From NCBI GenBank assembly GCA_905147135.1, contig LR990048.1, forward strand, positions 13,438,563 to 13,502,562: a stretch of 64,000 bases of DNA, read 5' to 3'. Positions 45,619 through 55,890 of this stretch are shown here, piece by piece; within the stretch, counting starts at the first letter, position 1; every line of letters begins with the position of its first letter. The notes under the pieces are model-generated. The model did no database searches. It worked only from the letters and a program-made list of their open reading frames with translations, and was not told the origin of the DNA. The position numbers were made by a program, and so were the translations under genes. This DNA comes from Blastobasis lacticolella (lineage: Eukaryota; Arthropoda; Insecta; Lepidoptera; Blastobasidae).

Positions 45619-46117
45619 TGTAACACCCGCCAGCCAGCCACCAGCCAGCCATCAGCCAGCCACTTAAGTGCCTACCCAAGCCAATGCCAGCCATGTGGGA
45701 TGCCAGCCAATCATGGTGTGCCACCCATACCCACGCCAAAGCCAAAGCCAAAGCCAATGCCGAGCTGCCACATAGTGACGCCACGCCACAGGATTCTGTG
45801 GGACTCATTTTATACCCGCAGTTGCACCCTGCGCTCATCGGGATAACTTGTGCCAAATAGTTAATCTTAAAGACGGACTTTCACCTTATAGAAAGTGTAA
45901 TATTAGTGATATATTTATTGTAGACGGACTTATACCTTGGTTATAAAAAGTTCCAATATTAGTTATAGTTTTAAAGACAAACTTATACATTAGTGATAGA
46001 AAGTGCCAGATTTGTTGTAATTTAGTATAAAGACGGACTTATCATAACAATTACAAACCTGTGTGCGTGTGTCAGCTCACCGTGTGTTAAACAAATATAC
46101 GAACCCTTTCTGTTTCA
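45619..46117. mobile_element. solo LTR, 499 bp, unit 2
   Basis: It starts TGTAACACCCGCCAGCC and ends CCTTTCTGTTTCA, so it has TG...CA termini. It is flanked by GTGT at 45615-45618 and 46118-46121. Unit 1 shows one GTGT at the empty site. The interior holds CCAGCCAGCC-type simple repeats, three GACGGACTTAT blocks and TATAAAAAG. No internal retroviral-type genes accompany it. A BEL/Pao- or Gypsy-like origin is possible. Confidence 0.75.
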
Positions 46118-46525
46118 GTGTGCAAAAAATTATATATGAACAAAAGGGCACCTGCAATGAGTCTCTCCTAAAGTTCTATAGCTATATACCAATGTACTAC
46201 CTGCTCACAACTAATAAATGTATAGCCTCAAACATGTCATTTCTGTAATTAAGTTTACTTAGTGGGTATGTCTTGCTTGCAATATCAACAAGTAAAACCA
46301 ATTACCAACATTCATCATTTTCCCCAGTGTAAATAATAGTAAAAATTTAATTAGTAGTGGCTGTCAATTGTCATTTAGGTATATTTTTCTTCTGCACTCC
46401 AAATACAGCATGATCATATTGCATTACATTACATTTGTTTCCTGACGTTTGAGACATTTTATGTATGAAGAAACATCAAATTTACGCACAACATCTGCCC
46501 CCGGATCAAATCGGACGCTTAGTCC
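46118..46525. other. upstream flank of receptor 2
   Basis: AT-rich non-coding sequence homologous to 38766-39286, shortened by a deletion of about 100 bp before TTACATTTGTTTCCTGACG. Confidence 0.45.
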
Positions 46526-46532
46526 TATAAAA
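46526..46532 (+). promoter_or_regulatory. putative TATA box of receptor 2
   Basis: AGTCCTATAAAAAGTGTG, 561 bp upstream of the start codon, equivalent to 39287. Confidence 0.35.
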
Positions 46533-47086
46533 AGTGTGTGATTACTTATCTATTTTCTGTACGCAGAATTTTTTTCTCTGTGATTTTATTTGCGGGACGA
46601 AATCGTGGAAATATTTTATTCAGTCATATTTTTTAGTTCTTAGAGGAGTCAGTACGGAAAGATACGTAGTAGTAGAGATGATCAAGAAAATGGGTTTTAA
46701 ACACCTTCCTCATCTATAGTGATGAATAGCTGCAATTTGGTAAGGGTCGAGAAGCGACATCGCGAAGCGAAGTGAAGTCCCGCGACACGTTTGGCATGTT
46801 TTAATACCGCGACTGGATCGATGCAAACGCCATCCCTTAAGATTTGGCCAACTGGCGACTTGGCGAACTGAATATTATATTATACACATTTTGTTATTCT
46901 TTGACACCCTGTGTAGAGTAGCTTTTATTGTGTCCAATAATAGAAACATAAAAGCAAAGATATCATGTTACTGTATCTAACATAAAATTTGAAATGGTGA
47001 AATTAAATGAGCACAACAAACAGCTAATATATCTAGCTAAAGCTAAACATTCTTAGAGAAAAAATCATTATTTTCAACTGCTGGTT

Positions 47087-48775
47087 ATGGAGAGCGTAAG
47101 CATTTTGTTGTTCCTCCAAGGGGTGGCGCTGCCGGCGCAGCATGCTAAGTTAGTGTCGTCCGCGGTTCGCATTGCTGACGCTGCGCTGGAGTCGCGCGTG
47201 GCCGCCGTCGTGTGGAGCGACCCGCAGCGGGCCGCCGCCGGCCGCTTCGTGGCGCAGTACCGCAGCCCGGTGCTAACGGCGCCCGCGGACGCGCCGGAGG
47301 AACGCATACGTGACACGTTCCTCGCCGAGAAGTACCGACAGCTGGTGATCTTCGTCGACTCGACGTCGCCCTTCCAACGCTTCCTGGCGATTATCGGAAC
47401 ACACGTCATCCACCCTCTGCGTGTGATACTGGTACTGCTGGCCGACGCGACATCGACTCAACTAGAACTGAAGAATATCATGAGGACTGCATGGCTGCAC
47501 AACGTGAGCGACATCGTTGCAGTGAGCGTTGACAGCAGTGGCAGTAAGATTCAGCTCTCGACTTATATGCCTTATGGAAAGAGAATATGTGGGAGCTGTG
47601 ATCCTGTAACTCTAAATAACTTGACGAGTGATTTTTTTCCTAAAAAATTCAGGAATTTTTATGGGTGTCCCATTAGAGTACGCATTATTAATTACAAGCT
47701 CTACTTTAACTACAAATTAGAAAATAACATAATCACTTCTTTGAATGGAATAGATGGAAGGATAGTCGATATCATGGCCAAGAAACTGAATATGTCATTA
47801 ACAGTTATCAATACAGATAAGAATTACACAGATGCCCTTGTCAGTCGACAAGCAGAATTGGTACTGCCGTCTCTATTTATGAATGAGGAGCGGTATACAT
47901 CAGCCCAAGTGATATTTACGAGCAAATTGACATGTGCATGTTTTGGGCCTAGACAAAGAGAAGTCTACACTTGGGCAAAGATATTGCTCCCATTTGCAAC
48001 TGAAATGACTGTTTATATCGCGATTAGCTTTGGAGTATTTATCGTTGCTACAAAATTTGTTCGACGATTTTCTCTCTCGAGGCCTACGCGAAGACGAAGT
48101 ATTGTATTTCAAGCATTTGAGATATTCCTGGGTCAAGAAGTCCCATTTGAGACGAAATGTTATATTGTGAACAGTTTATTTGTGGTGTGGATTTGGATTT
48201 GCCTTTTAATACGCATTCAGTATCAGGGAATACTAGTAAATACTTTGCAAAAAAATATACTTGAACCTAAGCTGGGTGCATTCGCTGAGGCAGTGAAAAT
48301 AATTCCTAATTATGGCGGACAGGATTATTTCCGAGAAAACACAGTAGGAATAAAATTTAAAGAAAGATATGAAGTACTTTCGCTTGAGCAACAAATACCG
48401 TATTTAAGAGAAATAGGCAACGGCAAAAGGTTCTTAATATTTATGAATACTCGAACAGTGTCATGGGTTCTGAGCAGTGATGCTTTTCAAGTTTTGGATG
48501 AAAGTTTAATCGCCTTTAACACTGGTTTGCATGTGCAGCCGGCGTGGGCGGCTTACTCGGAAATGCGCAGAGTAATCAGCGTGTTGAAACAAGCTGGCTT
48601 AGACGATAAAGGCTATCAAGAGCAGAAATTTAAAATTTTAAATGCTTCGCCGAAACCACTGAATATGAATGTATTAAAATCATGTTTCTATGTTTTAATT
48701 TTTATGTATATTGTTTGTTTTATGATTTTTGGAGTGGAAATTGCTTACAAAAGGTTTGAAGCTAAGGTTGTTTGA
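47087..48775 (+). CDS. ionotropic receptor (IR), intronless, copy 2
   Basis: 562 residues, collinear with copy 1 and about 97% identical by eye, with no frame damage. All IR landmarks are kept: S1 start FYGCPIRVRI, TM1, pore FEIFLGQEVPFE, TM2, and TM3 at FYVLIFMYIVCFMIFGVEI. It is the most diverged of the three. Visible changes against copy 1 include E21K, V29I, N31D, G166R, IIISLN to IITSLN, LAVINT to LTVINT, LIMNEE to LFMNEE, R429E in lobe S2 (a two-base codon change), QPSWAA to QPAWAA, and a cluster near residues 498-520 (RRVISVLKQ, EQKFKILNA). Most changes fall in ligand-binding or C-terminal regions and few in the membrane core. Ligand and subfamily are unknown. Confidence 0.9.
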   Translation: MESVSILLFLQGVALPAQHAKLVSSAVRIADAALESRVAAVVWSDPQRAAAGRFVAQYRSPVLTAPADAPEERIRDTFLAEKYRQLVIFVDSTSPFQRFLAIIGTHVIHPLRVILVLLADATSTQLELKNIMRTAWLHNVSDIVAVSVDSSGSKIQLSTYMPYGKRICGSCDPVTLNNLTSDFFPKKFRNFYGCPIRVRIINYKLYFNYKLENNIITSLNGIDGRIVDIMAKKLNMSLTVINTDKNYTDALVSRQAELVLPSLFMNEERYTSAQVIFTSKLTCACFGPRQREVYTWAKILLPFATEMTVYIAISFGVFIVATKFVRRFSLSRPTRRRSIVFQAFEIFLGQEVPFETKCYIVNSLFVVWIWICLLIRIQYQGILVNTLQKNILEPKLGAFAEAVKIIPNYGGQDYFRENTVGIKFKERYEVLSLEQQIPYLREIGNGKRFLIFMNTRTVSWVLSSDAFQVLDESLIAFNTGLHVQPAWAAYSEMRRVISVLKQAGLDDKGYQEQKFKILNASPKPLNMNVLKSCFYVLIFMYIVCFMIFGVEIAYKRFEAKVV

Positions 48776-48956
48776 TTTATCATTTGTACGACTATCATTA
48801 AATTGAATAATTAGTATATATAAGGTATCTCTTCTAAAGTGTGTCTCACATTCAATATTTTCGTAGTCCCACTCAATTGTTTTGTCTTTTTTAAATTTTC
48901 CATATGGTGAGGGTATTTGTTATCGAATGATTAGGTTTAGTTAGGATTTGGAGACG

Positions 48957-49060
48957 GCAACGCATTAGTAGCGCCCCTGGTGTTACTGATGTCCATAGGC
49001 GGCGGTTACCACTTTCCATCATGTGGCCCGCATGCCTGTTTGTCTGCCGTATTACATTAA
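48957..49060 (+). mobile_element. CR1/Jockey-like LINE 3' tail, unit 2
   Basis: GTAGCGCCCCTGGTGTTACT and GATGTCCATAGGCGGCGG, equivalent to 42233-42330. Confidence 0.65.
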
Positions 49061-51063
49061 AAGAAAGAAGTGTGTTTCTTGTTTGGTTTTCGTCGCACAA
49101 TAAAGATATGAATATACGTTGTTTATTAAAATCTTGAGTTAACCTCTTACAATAAATAGGTTGTAAACTTTTATGTAAACCGTTTAAAGTAGGTACTAGC
49201 TGGCAAACAATCGCGACAGCTGGCAAAGGGCTTGGCTAAAAAGTTATAGACAAAAAACCCAGAATCGCCAGCAACGAAATAAATAAAAATGGATTTACTA
49301 TTGTAAAATCATTACGTTTTTAAAAAATCAGCCCCCTAACCCATGTTTAATAGAAGTTATTTTACTGTATGAGAATCATAACTATAATATTTTTCTTGAT
49401 AATACTTATATTAAAAATGTAAGAAAAATATACCCTCTAATACATATTTTAATACACCGTAATAACATTTTTATTCTATTCCATTTATCTATACATAAGT
49501 AAAAATCAATTGTAGTGCGTTAGTCTAAATTTCGAAACCGGCTAGACCGATTTGAATAACTCTTATTTGTTTTGTTTGGTATAATATTGGAATCCCTTAA
49601 ACTCAAAGAAACAAAGGGTATGTTGAGGCAAAGTAGTAGGCTACTTTACCCCTATCTACTTCTTTTTCTTTCATACAAATCACTCCTATATCCTATATAC
49701 TCCTAGTTTTGTACCAACAAAACAAAACAAAAATTATTCAAATCTGTTCAGCCGATTTCGGGGTATAGCGAGATTAATGAAGAGCAATTGATTTTTTGTA
49801 TGGAGATTGTACCTTTTATAAAAAAAATCTAGTATTCCACATCGATTTTGCAGTAAATTATTATATATGGTTGATGTACATATTATGAATATAATAATGG
49901 CATATATGACATTTCTGGAGACTCTGGGATTTTTTTAGCCGAGACCTTTAAATCATTTATTTACCATGTGCCAACTGGCAATGAAAGCTACCTACAATTT
50001 CTTGGGAGACGAATAGCAGGTAAGGAAAAGGACTGGCAAGTACGAGGAAAGAAGATGAGATCAATTACGATACGCACAAAATATTTACAAATACAATAAC
50101 AATGCTACTAATCCTTCTATCTTACTTATATTATAAATGCGAAAGTTTGTATGGATAGATGTTACTTCTTCACGCAAAACTACTGTACGGATTTTAATGA
50201 TATTTTGCCGTAATATAGCTTATACCCAGAATAGTACATACACACAGGCTATAATTTAATCCCGCAATTCAATGAGGTTCCCGCGGGAACGGTTCTAGAA
50301 CGTTATAAAATAACTGCATGCGTACCAAGTCGCCAAAAAAGCTCGTAAATATTAAATGAACAGATCATCTAACTTACCTTAGCGTTCACTAATTAGTAAA
50401 TACCTATACCTAATATACACAGAGACAGAACTATTTGAGTTCTGTAAGCATCGACGTATAGAATAATTAACTTAAATAACTGAAATATAATTATGCCTTA
50501 ATGTAAAAGTTAGCCCTAGTACAGGCAGGTTCATCACCAAAGCTTTAACAGTTCTAGTACACATGCAGAGTCAAGGTATTAATTAATGTCATTACGCATT
50601 GAGAAAAATTATAAATAAAATACAGCTGCGCCTCAGAATGGTGCCCAAAAAGCTGGCTGCGTTGCCTCGTTGGATCGCGACGTTAATTCGTTGCCCGATG
50701 AACGAGCCAACCTGGTATAGGTAAATTATTTGAAAAGTTTATTAAAGAAAAGTATCGGAGCCGAGTAGGCTTAGGTATGATGCAGTGTGTTGCATACGTG
50801 TTCTTCTTCAGCTTCCTGCAAACCGTGACTTGGTAAGTTCGACTACCCCTGACCCCTGAGGTAGAGGAAGCCTCAGCTTTTACGAAATACGGGATAGTTA
50901 TTGCCCACCAGGAAATACCCATAAAAATTAGAAAAACAACGGGGACTCGGTGCATACTCTTGGTCTCTTATCCATAGGATCATAGCTATGGACTAAATAT
51001 AATTTCGCCCATCTATAGAGAGTTATGACAATTCCATGTGAGAGTATCAATACGTACAATATT
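49061..51063. other. downstream flank of receptor 2
   Basis: Non-coding. About 49240-49990 has no counterpart in units 1 and 3 and is AT-rich with repeat-like pieces (GAAACCGGCTAGACCGATTT). An R1 repeat lies at 50110-50345. The block equivalent to 42880-43390 is missing. Confidence 0.45.
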
Positions 51064-51393
51064 ATTTGTTTCCAACTAAACTCGCGTTCTTTACACATAG
51101 TATTATAAGCATTTGGCGTCGTGGAATCCAGTGGTGTGCAATAAATAAATAACCGTAAGACACAAGAGTTATTGTCGGACGCATCCGTGGATGTCGTGAG
51201 TGTTGTGTGTCGTGCAGTTCCGAATCAACAACAAATTGACAATTTTATGTGAGGGTAGGAATCTACCAGCACATTACCGCAGCTGTCACCTCCCACGGCA
51301 GTCGTCTCGTGACCACGGTGGGTGTAACCCTACCGAAACGTCGGGAAAACAAATCATAACGGTACGTCGCGTCCAAGTTCCGTCTAATATAAT
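51064..51393. mobile_element. 330-bp retroposed insertion private to unit 2
   Basis: It is flanked by a 15-bp direct repeat, AATACGTACAATATT, at 51049-51063 and 51394-51408. Units 1 and 3 have this motif once. The insert carries CTACCGAAACGTCGGGAAAA and ends GTCTAATATAAT. A target duplication of this length points to LINE-machinery retroposition. The source family is not identified. Confidence 0.7.
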
Positions 51394-51410
51394 AATACGT
51401 ACAATATTGT

Positions 51411-51819
51411 CAATATTGTCTTACGCCCACAGAATGCAGCCCGGAGGTACCAATGTGGTCAGAGTCCTCCAGGAAGCTTATTACATTAGGAATCAACCCC
51501 TGTATTTCGCTTTCATCGATCTGCAGAAGGCGTTTAACAGTCTTCGGGAGGAAGTATGGTGGGCTTTGAGATCAAAGTCTGTGCTCGAGTTGTACATTGG
51601 ATTATCCAGTACGCCGACACTGACAAGCGCCTTTAAAAGTATCGTAGGCTGTGCTACCCATTCCCAACTACAGTAGGTGTTCTGTACATTCTGGGTTTTG
51701 TTGCTAGTTCTTCGTTAAGCTTGATGCCCTCTCTGCTGAAATTCTGAATCGCCCCTCATGGATTGTTGATTGCGTTTATGACATCGTACCGGTGAGCAGG
51801 TCTGAAGGCCAGCTAGTAG
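51411..51819 (+). mobile_element. RTE-like LINE reverse transcriptase fragment, unit 2
   Basis: Same fragment as 44095-44516, with YFAFIDLQKAFNSLREEVWW. A deletion removes the CACCAGGG part of GVHQGS. Confidence 0.7.
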
Positions 51820-52444
51820 GCTGACAAGTTGTTAGGACCAACCAGTAAGTTCTTCGCACCAATGCTATACTTTAATTCTCTTCCTCTGGTGGAAGTCAGC
51901 CTTGATCCCCAAACAATATTCTTATCATTCCAGTCACCCCTTATCGGAACCCCCCTACCAGACCCCCCAGCGTACCAAAGAAATATGAGAACTATTCTGA
52001 TTTCAGGTTATATTTCGATGGATAGTACATGACCGATTTTGGTAATAGAGCCACTAGTGTTATTTATCAGTACATTTCAGATCATTTCATTATCAGAGAC
52101 AGGATGTTGTGTTTAACACGCTTTGCGTTAGTGTATACTATATTCACACTATATTACTATACACACCCATGCCTTTTGCCTCAGACCAGTGTATTCCTGG
52201 ATATACACTTTCGATAATGGGAGTGACATTATAGCACGAATACTGGCGATATAAAGTGTAAAATTATAAAGTTGTAGTTTAGACAATGGAGATTATAGGG
52301 CCAATTATCAAAAAAACTCCATCGCGCGGTTTTTATTTTTGTCTATTCCCAAAAATTGGCTTTTTGAAGTTATGCTCATATATTATTCGACTTGAGATAT
52401 ATTTTATTTGATCTGAGCCTGGGTCAAATGGCCCGTCTTTGTTT

Positions 52445-52962
52445 TTATTTACCTAGAGGCAGGTAAGAGGCAAACATACAAGCGGGTACCTGGGAAGTGA
52501 TCACCAACTCCCATTGACACCCGCAATACCCGGAAAGTTGCCAATGCGTTGCCGGTTGCCTGCCTTTCAGATAGTTGTAGGCACGTTTCTTGAAGGTTCC
52601 AATGTCGTAACGGTCTAGACAGCACTCTGGAAGCTCGCTCCGTAGTGTGGTCATACGAGGCAGGAAGTTTCGTGAAAATCGTTCGGTGGTCGACCGCCAC
52701 TCATCTTTGACTTATAAGACCTTAAGGGTGGGTTTACACCAAGCTTGCGAAAGCTTTATGACCATTCATAATAGGTTTTCCCTGGAGAGTACTTACAACA
52801 AGAAGCTGTTCAAGAAAGGGGTGAAAAGGTTTTTACGGGGTCAGCAGCGCGCGGGTGATGACCCTGGTATTGCAAACATCCATAGGTTCCGGTGACTGAT
52901 CACCATGATCCGTATGCCTGGCCGTATGATTGTTTTCTAACTTAGTGGTATAAAAAAGGTGT
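52445..52962. mobile_element. two abutting LINE 3' ends, unit 3
   Basis: Equivalent to 45115-45618. The plus-strand tail reads TYNKKLFKKGVKRFLRGQQR and GIANIHRFR. Confidence 0.6.
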
Positions 52963-53400
52963 TGGAACACCCGTCAGCCAGCCATCAGCCAGCCACTTAA
53001 GTGCCTACCCAAGCCAATGCCAGCCATGTGGGATGCCAGCCAATCATGGGGTGCCCATACCCACGCCAAAGCCAAAGCCAATGCCGAGCTGCACAGGATT
53101 CTGTGGGACTCATTTTATACCCGCAGTTGCACCCTGCGCTCATCGGGATAACTTGTGCCAAATAGTTAATCTTAAAGACGGACTTCCACCTTATAAAAAG
53201 TGCCATATTAGTGATATATTTATTGTACACGGACTTATACCTTAGTTATAAAAAAAGTGCCAGATTTGTTGTAATTTAGTATAAAGACGGACTTATCATA
53301 ACAATTACAAACCTGTGTGCGTGTGTCAGCTCACCGTGTGTTAAACAAATATAAACAGTCTCGCCTTATAAAGTGCTTTTATTTGCCTCTTTCTGTTTCA
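52963..53400. mobile_element. solo LTR, 438 bp, unit 3
   Basis: It starts TGGAACACCCGTCAGCC and ends CCTCTTTCTGTTTCA. It is flanked by GTGT at 52959-52962 and 53401-53404, the same insertion site as in unit 2. It differs by internal deletions in the CCAGCC and GACGGACTTAT repeats and by an extra segment near its 3' end (CAGTCTCGCCTTATAAAGTG). Confidence 0.75.
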
Positions 53401-53759
53401 GTGTACAAAAAATTTTATATGAACAAAAGGGCACCTGCAATGAGTCTCTTCTAAATACCAATGTACTACCTGCTCACAACTAATAAATGTATAGCCTCAA
53501 ACATGTCATTTCTGTAATTAAGTTTACCTAGTGGGTATGTCTTACTTGCAATATCAACAAGTAAAACCAATTACCAACATTTATCATTTTCCCCAGTGTA
53601 AATAATAGTAAAAATTTAATTAGTAGTGGCTGTCAATTGTCATTTAGGTATATTTTTATTCTGCACTCCAAATACAGCATGATAATATTGCATTATTTTG
53701 TGCTAAAAAGATTCTTAATTGTCAGTATTCATGTCAGGTCAAAGGAATTTGAGCTTTAT
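53401..53759. other. upstream flank of receptor 3, left part
   Basis: AT-rich non-coding sequence matching unit 2 closely, for example CACTCCAAATACAGCATGA, where unit 1 differs. Confidence 0.45.
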
Positions 53760-53905
53760 GTATGTATTTATGTATAATAAGTATGTATTTAAAAAAAAAA
53801 AGTATTTAAGTAGTATATCAGTTATCTAGCACCCATAGTACAAGCTTTGCTTAGTTTGGGGCTAGATGGCGCTGTGTAAATTTGTCCACGAATATTGTCC
53901 ACGAA
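53760..53905 (+). mobile_element. SINE family A, truncated, unit 3 only
   Basis: ATGTATAATAAGTATGTATT, CAGTTATCTAGCACCCATAG and GGGGCTAGATGGCGCTGTGT match the SINE A body. The equivalent site in unit 1 (about 39125) is empty. Confidence 0.7.
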
Positions 53906-54052
53906 TATTTAAGTATAAATCATGAATGAATACCTTTATATTAGGCTTTTTAGGACACATTACATTTGTTTCCTGACGTTTGAGACATTTTATGTATGAA
54001 GAAACATCAAATTTACGCACAACATCTGCCCCCGGATCAAATCGGACGCTTA

Positions 54053-55327
54053 CACCCGGTTTCTGAAACGCTTGTCAAATCATTGATTAGCTAACAGACT
54101 GTCAAATTTAACAAGCTGTTAAATCACCGTGGGTTTCTGAAAGGCCAATCAATCTACTGTTAGCTAATCGACCATTAACAAGAGATCAATTTTTTCGTCT
54201 GGCTACCCCTGCTAAAATCAGTCACATTCATTCACTCATACATGTTTTGTTTCTGTCTAACGCATTGATTTGTCTCTGTCTCTAGCGGCCTTTTGATAGC
54301 GGCGGGATATTCAACTTTTAGATGAAACTGATAGCGATTGTATAGTTTTCGTGTAAATAAAAATCGAATATTATCAAAAAAAATATACAGAGCGAGAAAA
54401 GAGAAAATATAACAATATTTATGTTATAGGGTCACGGGTTCCAGTGGATCAGTAATCCCATCATCATCATCTTTAGGCAGTTAGGTGGGTCCCGGTCCAC
54501 TGCTGAATACAGGCCTCCCACGGCTTACACTCTGGTCGACTCTGTTATCTTGCATCCATCGGCTCCCTAGGACCTTAAAGAGGTCGTCCGTCCATCTCTT
54601 GGGAGGACATCCAGAGAAAGCCACTCAACAACATCCGCCCCATCGGCTATCGATTCTGTGAGTTTCTCCCAATAATCCCATTAGTTAAATCCTGTTTCAA
54701 GTCCTGGACACGGGCCGGTTCGTGGTTCAGGTCCAGGTCCTGGCCCTGGATCAGGTCCTGGTTCAGGTCCAGGTCCTGGCCCCGGATCAGGTCCTGGTTC
54801 AGGTCCAGGTCCTGGACCCAGACCATTTCGTGGTTCAGGTCCATGTCCTGGCCCCAAACCAGGTCCTGGTCCAGCTAATGTTTATGGTCTACGTGCTGGC
54901 ACTGGTCTAGGTCCTGGTTCTGGTTCAAGCTCAAATTGTGATCAAGGTTGCACTTTTGGTCATGATCCTGGACCAGAACCTGGACCCTAGACCTGGACTT
55001 TGCCTTGGACCAAAACTAGGACTTGGACCAGGGCCAAGACCAAGACCTAGACCAAGAAAATCGGACATAATTTCTTTTGACAATCGGCTAATTGGTCGAT
55101 TTTCGCCAATTAAAATAACACGGCGATAACATACAGTTAATATGAGAAAAAGCTTTCCGGAAACCCAAAATTACATTAATCAGCCGTTAATTGGAGATTT
55201 GACAATCCGTTGACAAGCTGTTAACAAGCCGTCAATTGGCCCTTTCAGAAACCCAAACTGCATTTAATCAGAGTTTAACAAGCTGCTACGTGATTTTTGC
55301 GTTGACAAGCGTTTCAGAAACCGGGTG
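54053..55327. mobile_element. 1275-bp PIF/Harbinger-like non-autonomous element with 3-bp TTA duplication
   Basis: The termini are perfect inverted repeats of about 26 bp: CACCCGGTTTCTGAAACGCT... at the left, and its complement ending CAGAAACCGGGTG at the right. TTA flanks both ends (54050-54052 and 55328-55330). The empty sites in units 1 and 2 read GGACGCTTAGTCCTATAAAA with a single TTA. Subterminal copies of GGGTTTCTGAAAGG occur inverted near 54130 and 55235. Inside are a 36-bp minisatellite and an imported repeat block at about 54470-54620 (CCACTGCTGAATACAGGCCT). No transposase frame was seen. The 3-bp TWA-type target duplication points to the PIF/Harbinger superfamily. The terminal sequence was not checked against a library. 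Confidence 0.8.
54719..55056. repeat. 36-bp minisatellite inside the 1275-bp element
   Basis: The unit GGTTCAGGTCCAGGTCCTGG plus CCCTGGATCAGGTCCT repeats about two and a half times with little change at 54719-54850. It then decays into GGTCCTGG/GGACCAAG-type hexamer periodicity to about 55056. Frames crossing it (DQVLVQVQVLAPDQVL and its antisense) are by-products of the repeat and not genes. Confidence 0.8.
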
Positions 55328-55334
55328 TTAGTCC

Positions 55335-55341
55335 TATAAAA
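55335..55341 (+). promoter_or_regulatory. putative TATA box of receptor 3
   Basis: TTAGTCCTATAAAAAGTGTG, 556 bp upstream of the start codon. The 1275-bp element ends 7 bp before this box, so everything further upstream is displaced relative to copies 1 and 2. Confidence 0.35.
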
Positions 55342-55890
55342 AGTGTGTGATTACTTATCTATTTTCTGTACGCAGAATTGTTATTATTTGCGGGACGAAA
55401 TCGTGGAAATATTTTAACAGTCATATTTTTTAGTTCTTAGAGGAGTCAGTACGGAAAGATACGAAGTAGTAGAGATGATCAAGAAAATGGGTTTTAAACA
55501 CCTTCCTCATCTATAGTGATGACAGAAATAGCTGCAATTTGGTAAGGGTTGAGAAGCGACATCGCGAAGCGAAGTGAAGTCCCGCGACACGTTTGGCATG
55601 TTTTAATACCGCGACTGGATATCGATGCAAACGCCATCTCTTAACATTTGGCCAACTGGCGACTTGGCGAACTGAATATTATATTATACACATTTTGTTA
55701 TTCTTTTACACCCTGTGTAGAGTAGCTTTTATTGTGTCCAATAATAGAAACATAAAAGCAAAGATATCATGTTAATGTATCTAACATAAAATTTGAAATG
55801 GTGAAATTAAATGAGCACAACAAACAGCTTATATATCTAGCTAAAGCTAAACATTCTTAGAGAAAAAATCATTATTTTCAACTGCTGGTT

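Larger units (their letters stand above)
44517..51819. repeat. receptor tandem unit 2 (~7.3 kb)
   Basis: It starts at GCTGACAAGTTGTTAGGACC, fused directly to the RTE fragment of unit 1. It contains the receptor at 47087-48775, a solo LTR (45619-46117) and a private 330-bp insertion. It lacks the 493-bp element and about 0.5 kb of the downstream flank present in units 1 and 3 (near 42880-43390). Confidence 0.8.

Noticed and set aside
45619..45800. CCAGCC/CCAAAG repeats considered as a CRISPR-like or coding repeat
   Set aside because: Short, imperfect simple-sequence repeats without spacers, contained in an LTR; the alanine/leucine/tryptophan frames across them are by-products.
54647..54910. 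open frames on both strands encoding DLDLNQDLIRGQDLDLN or VQVQVLALDQVLVQV repeats
   Set aside because: They are translations of a 36-bp minisatellite whose length is a multiple of three; no start context or conservation supports a protein.
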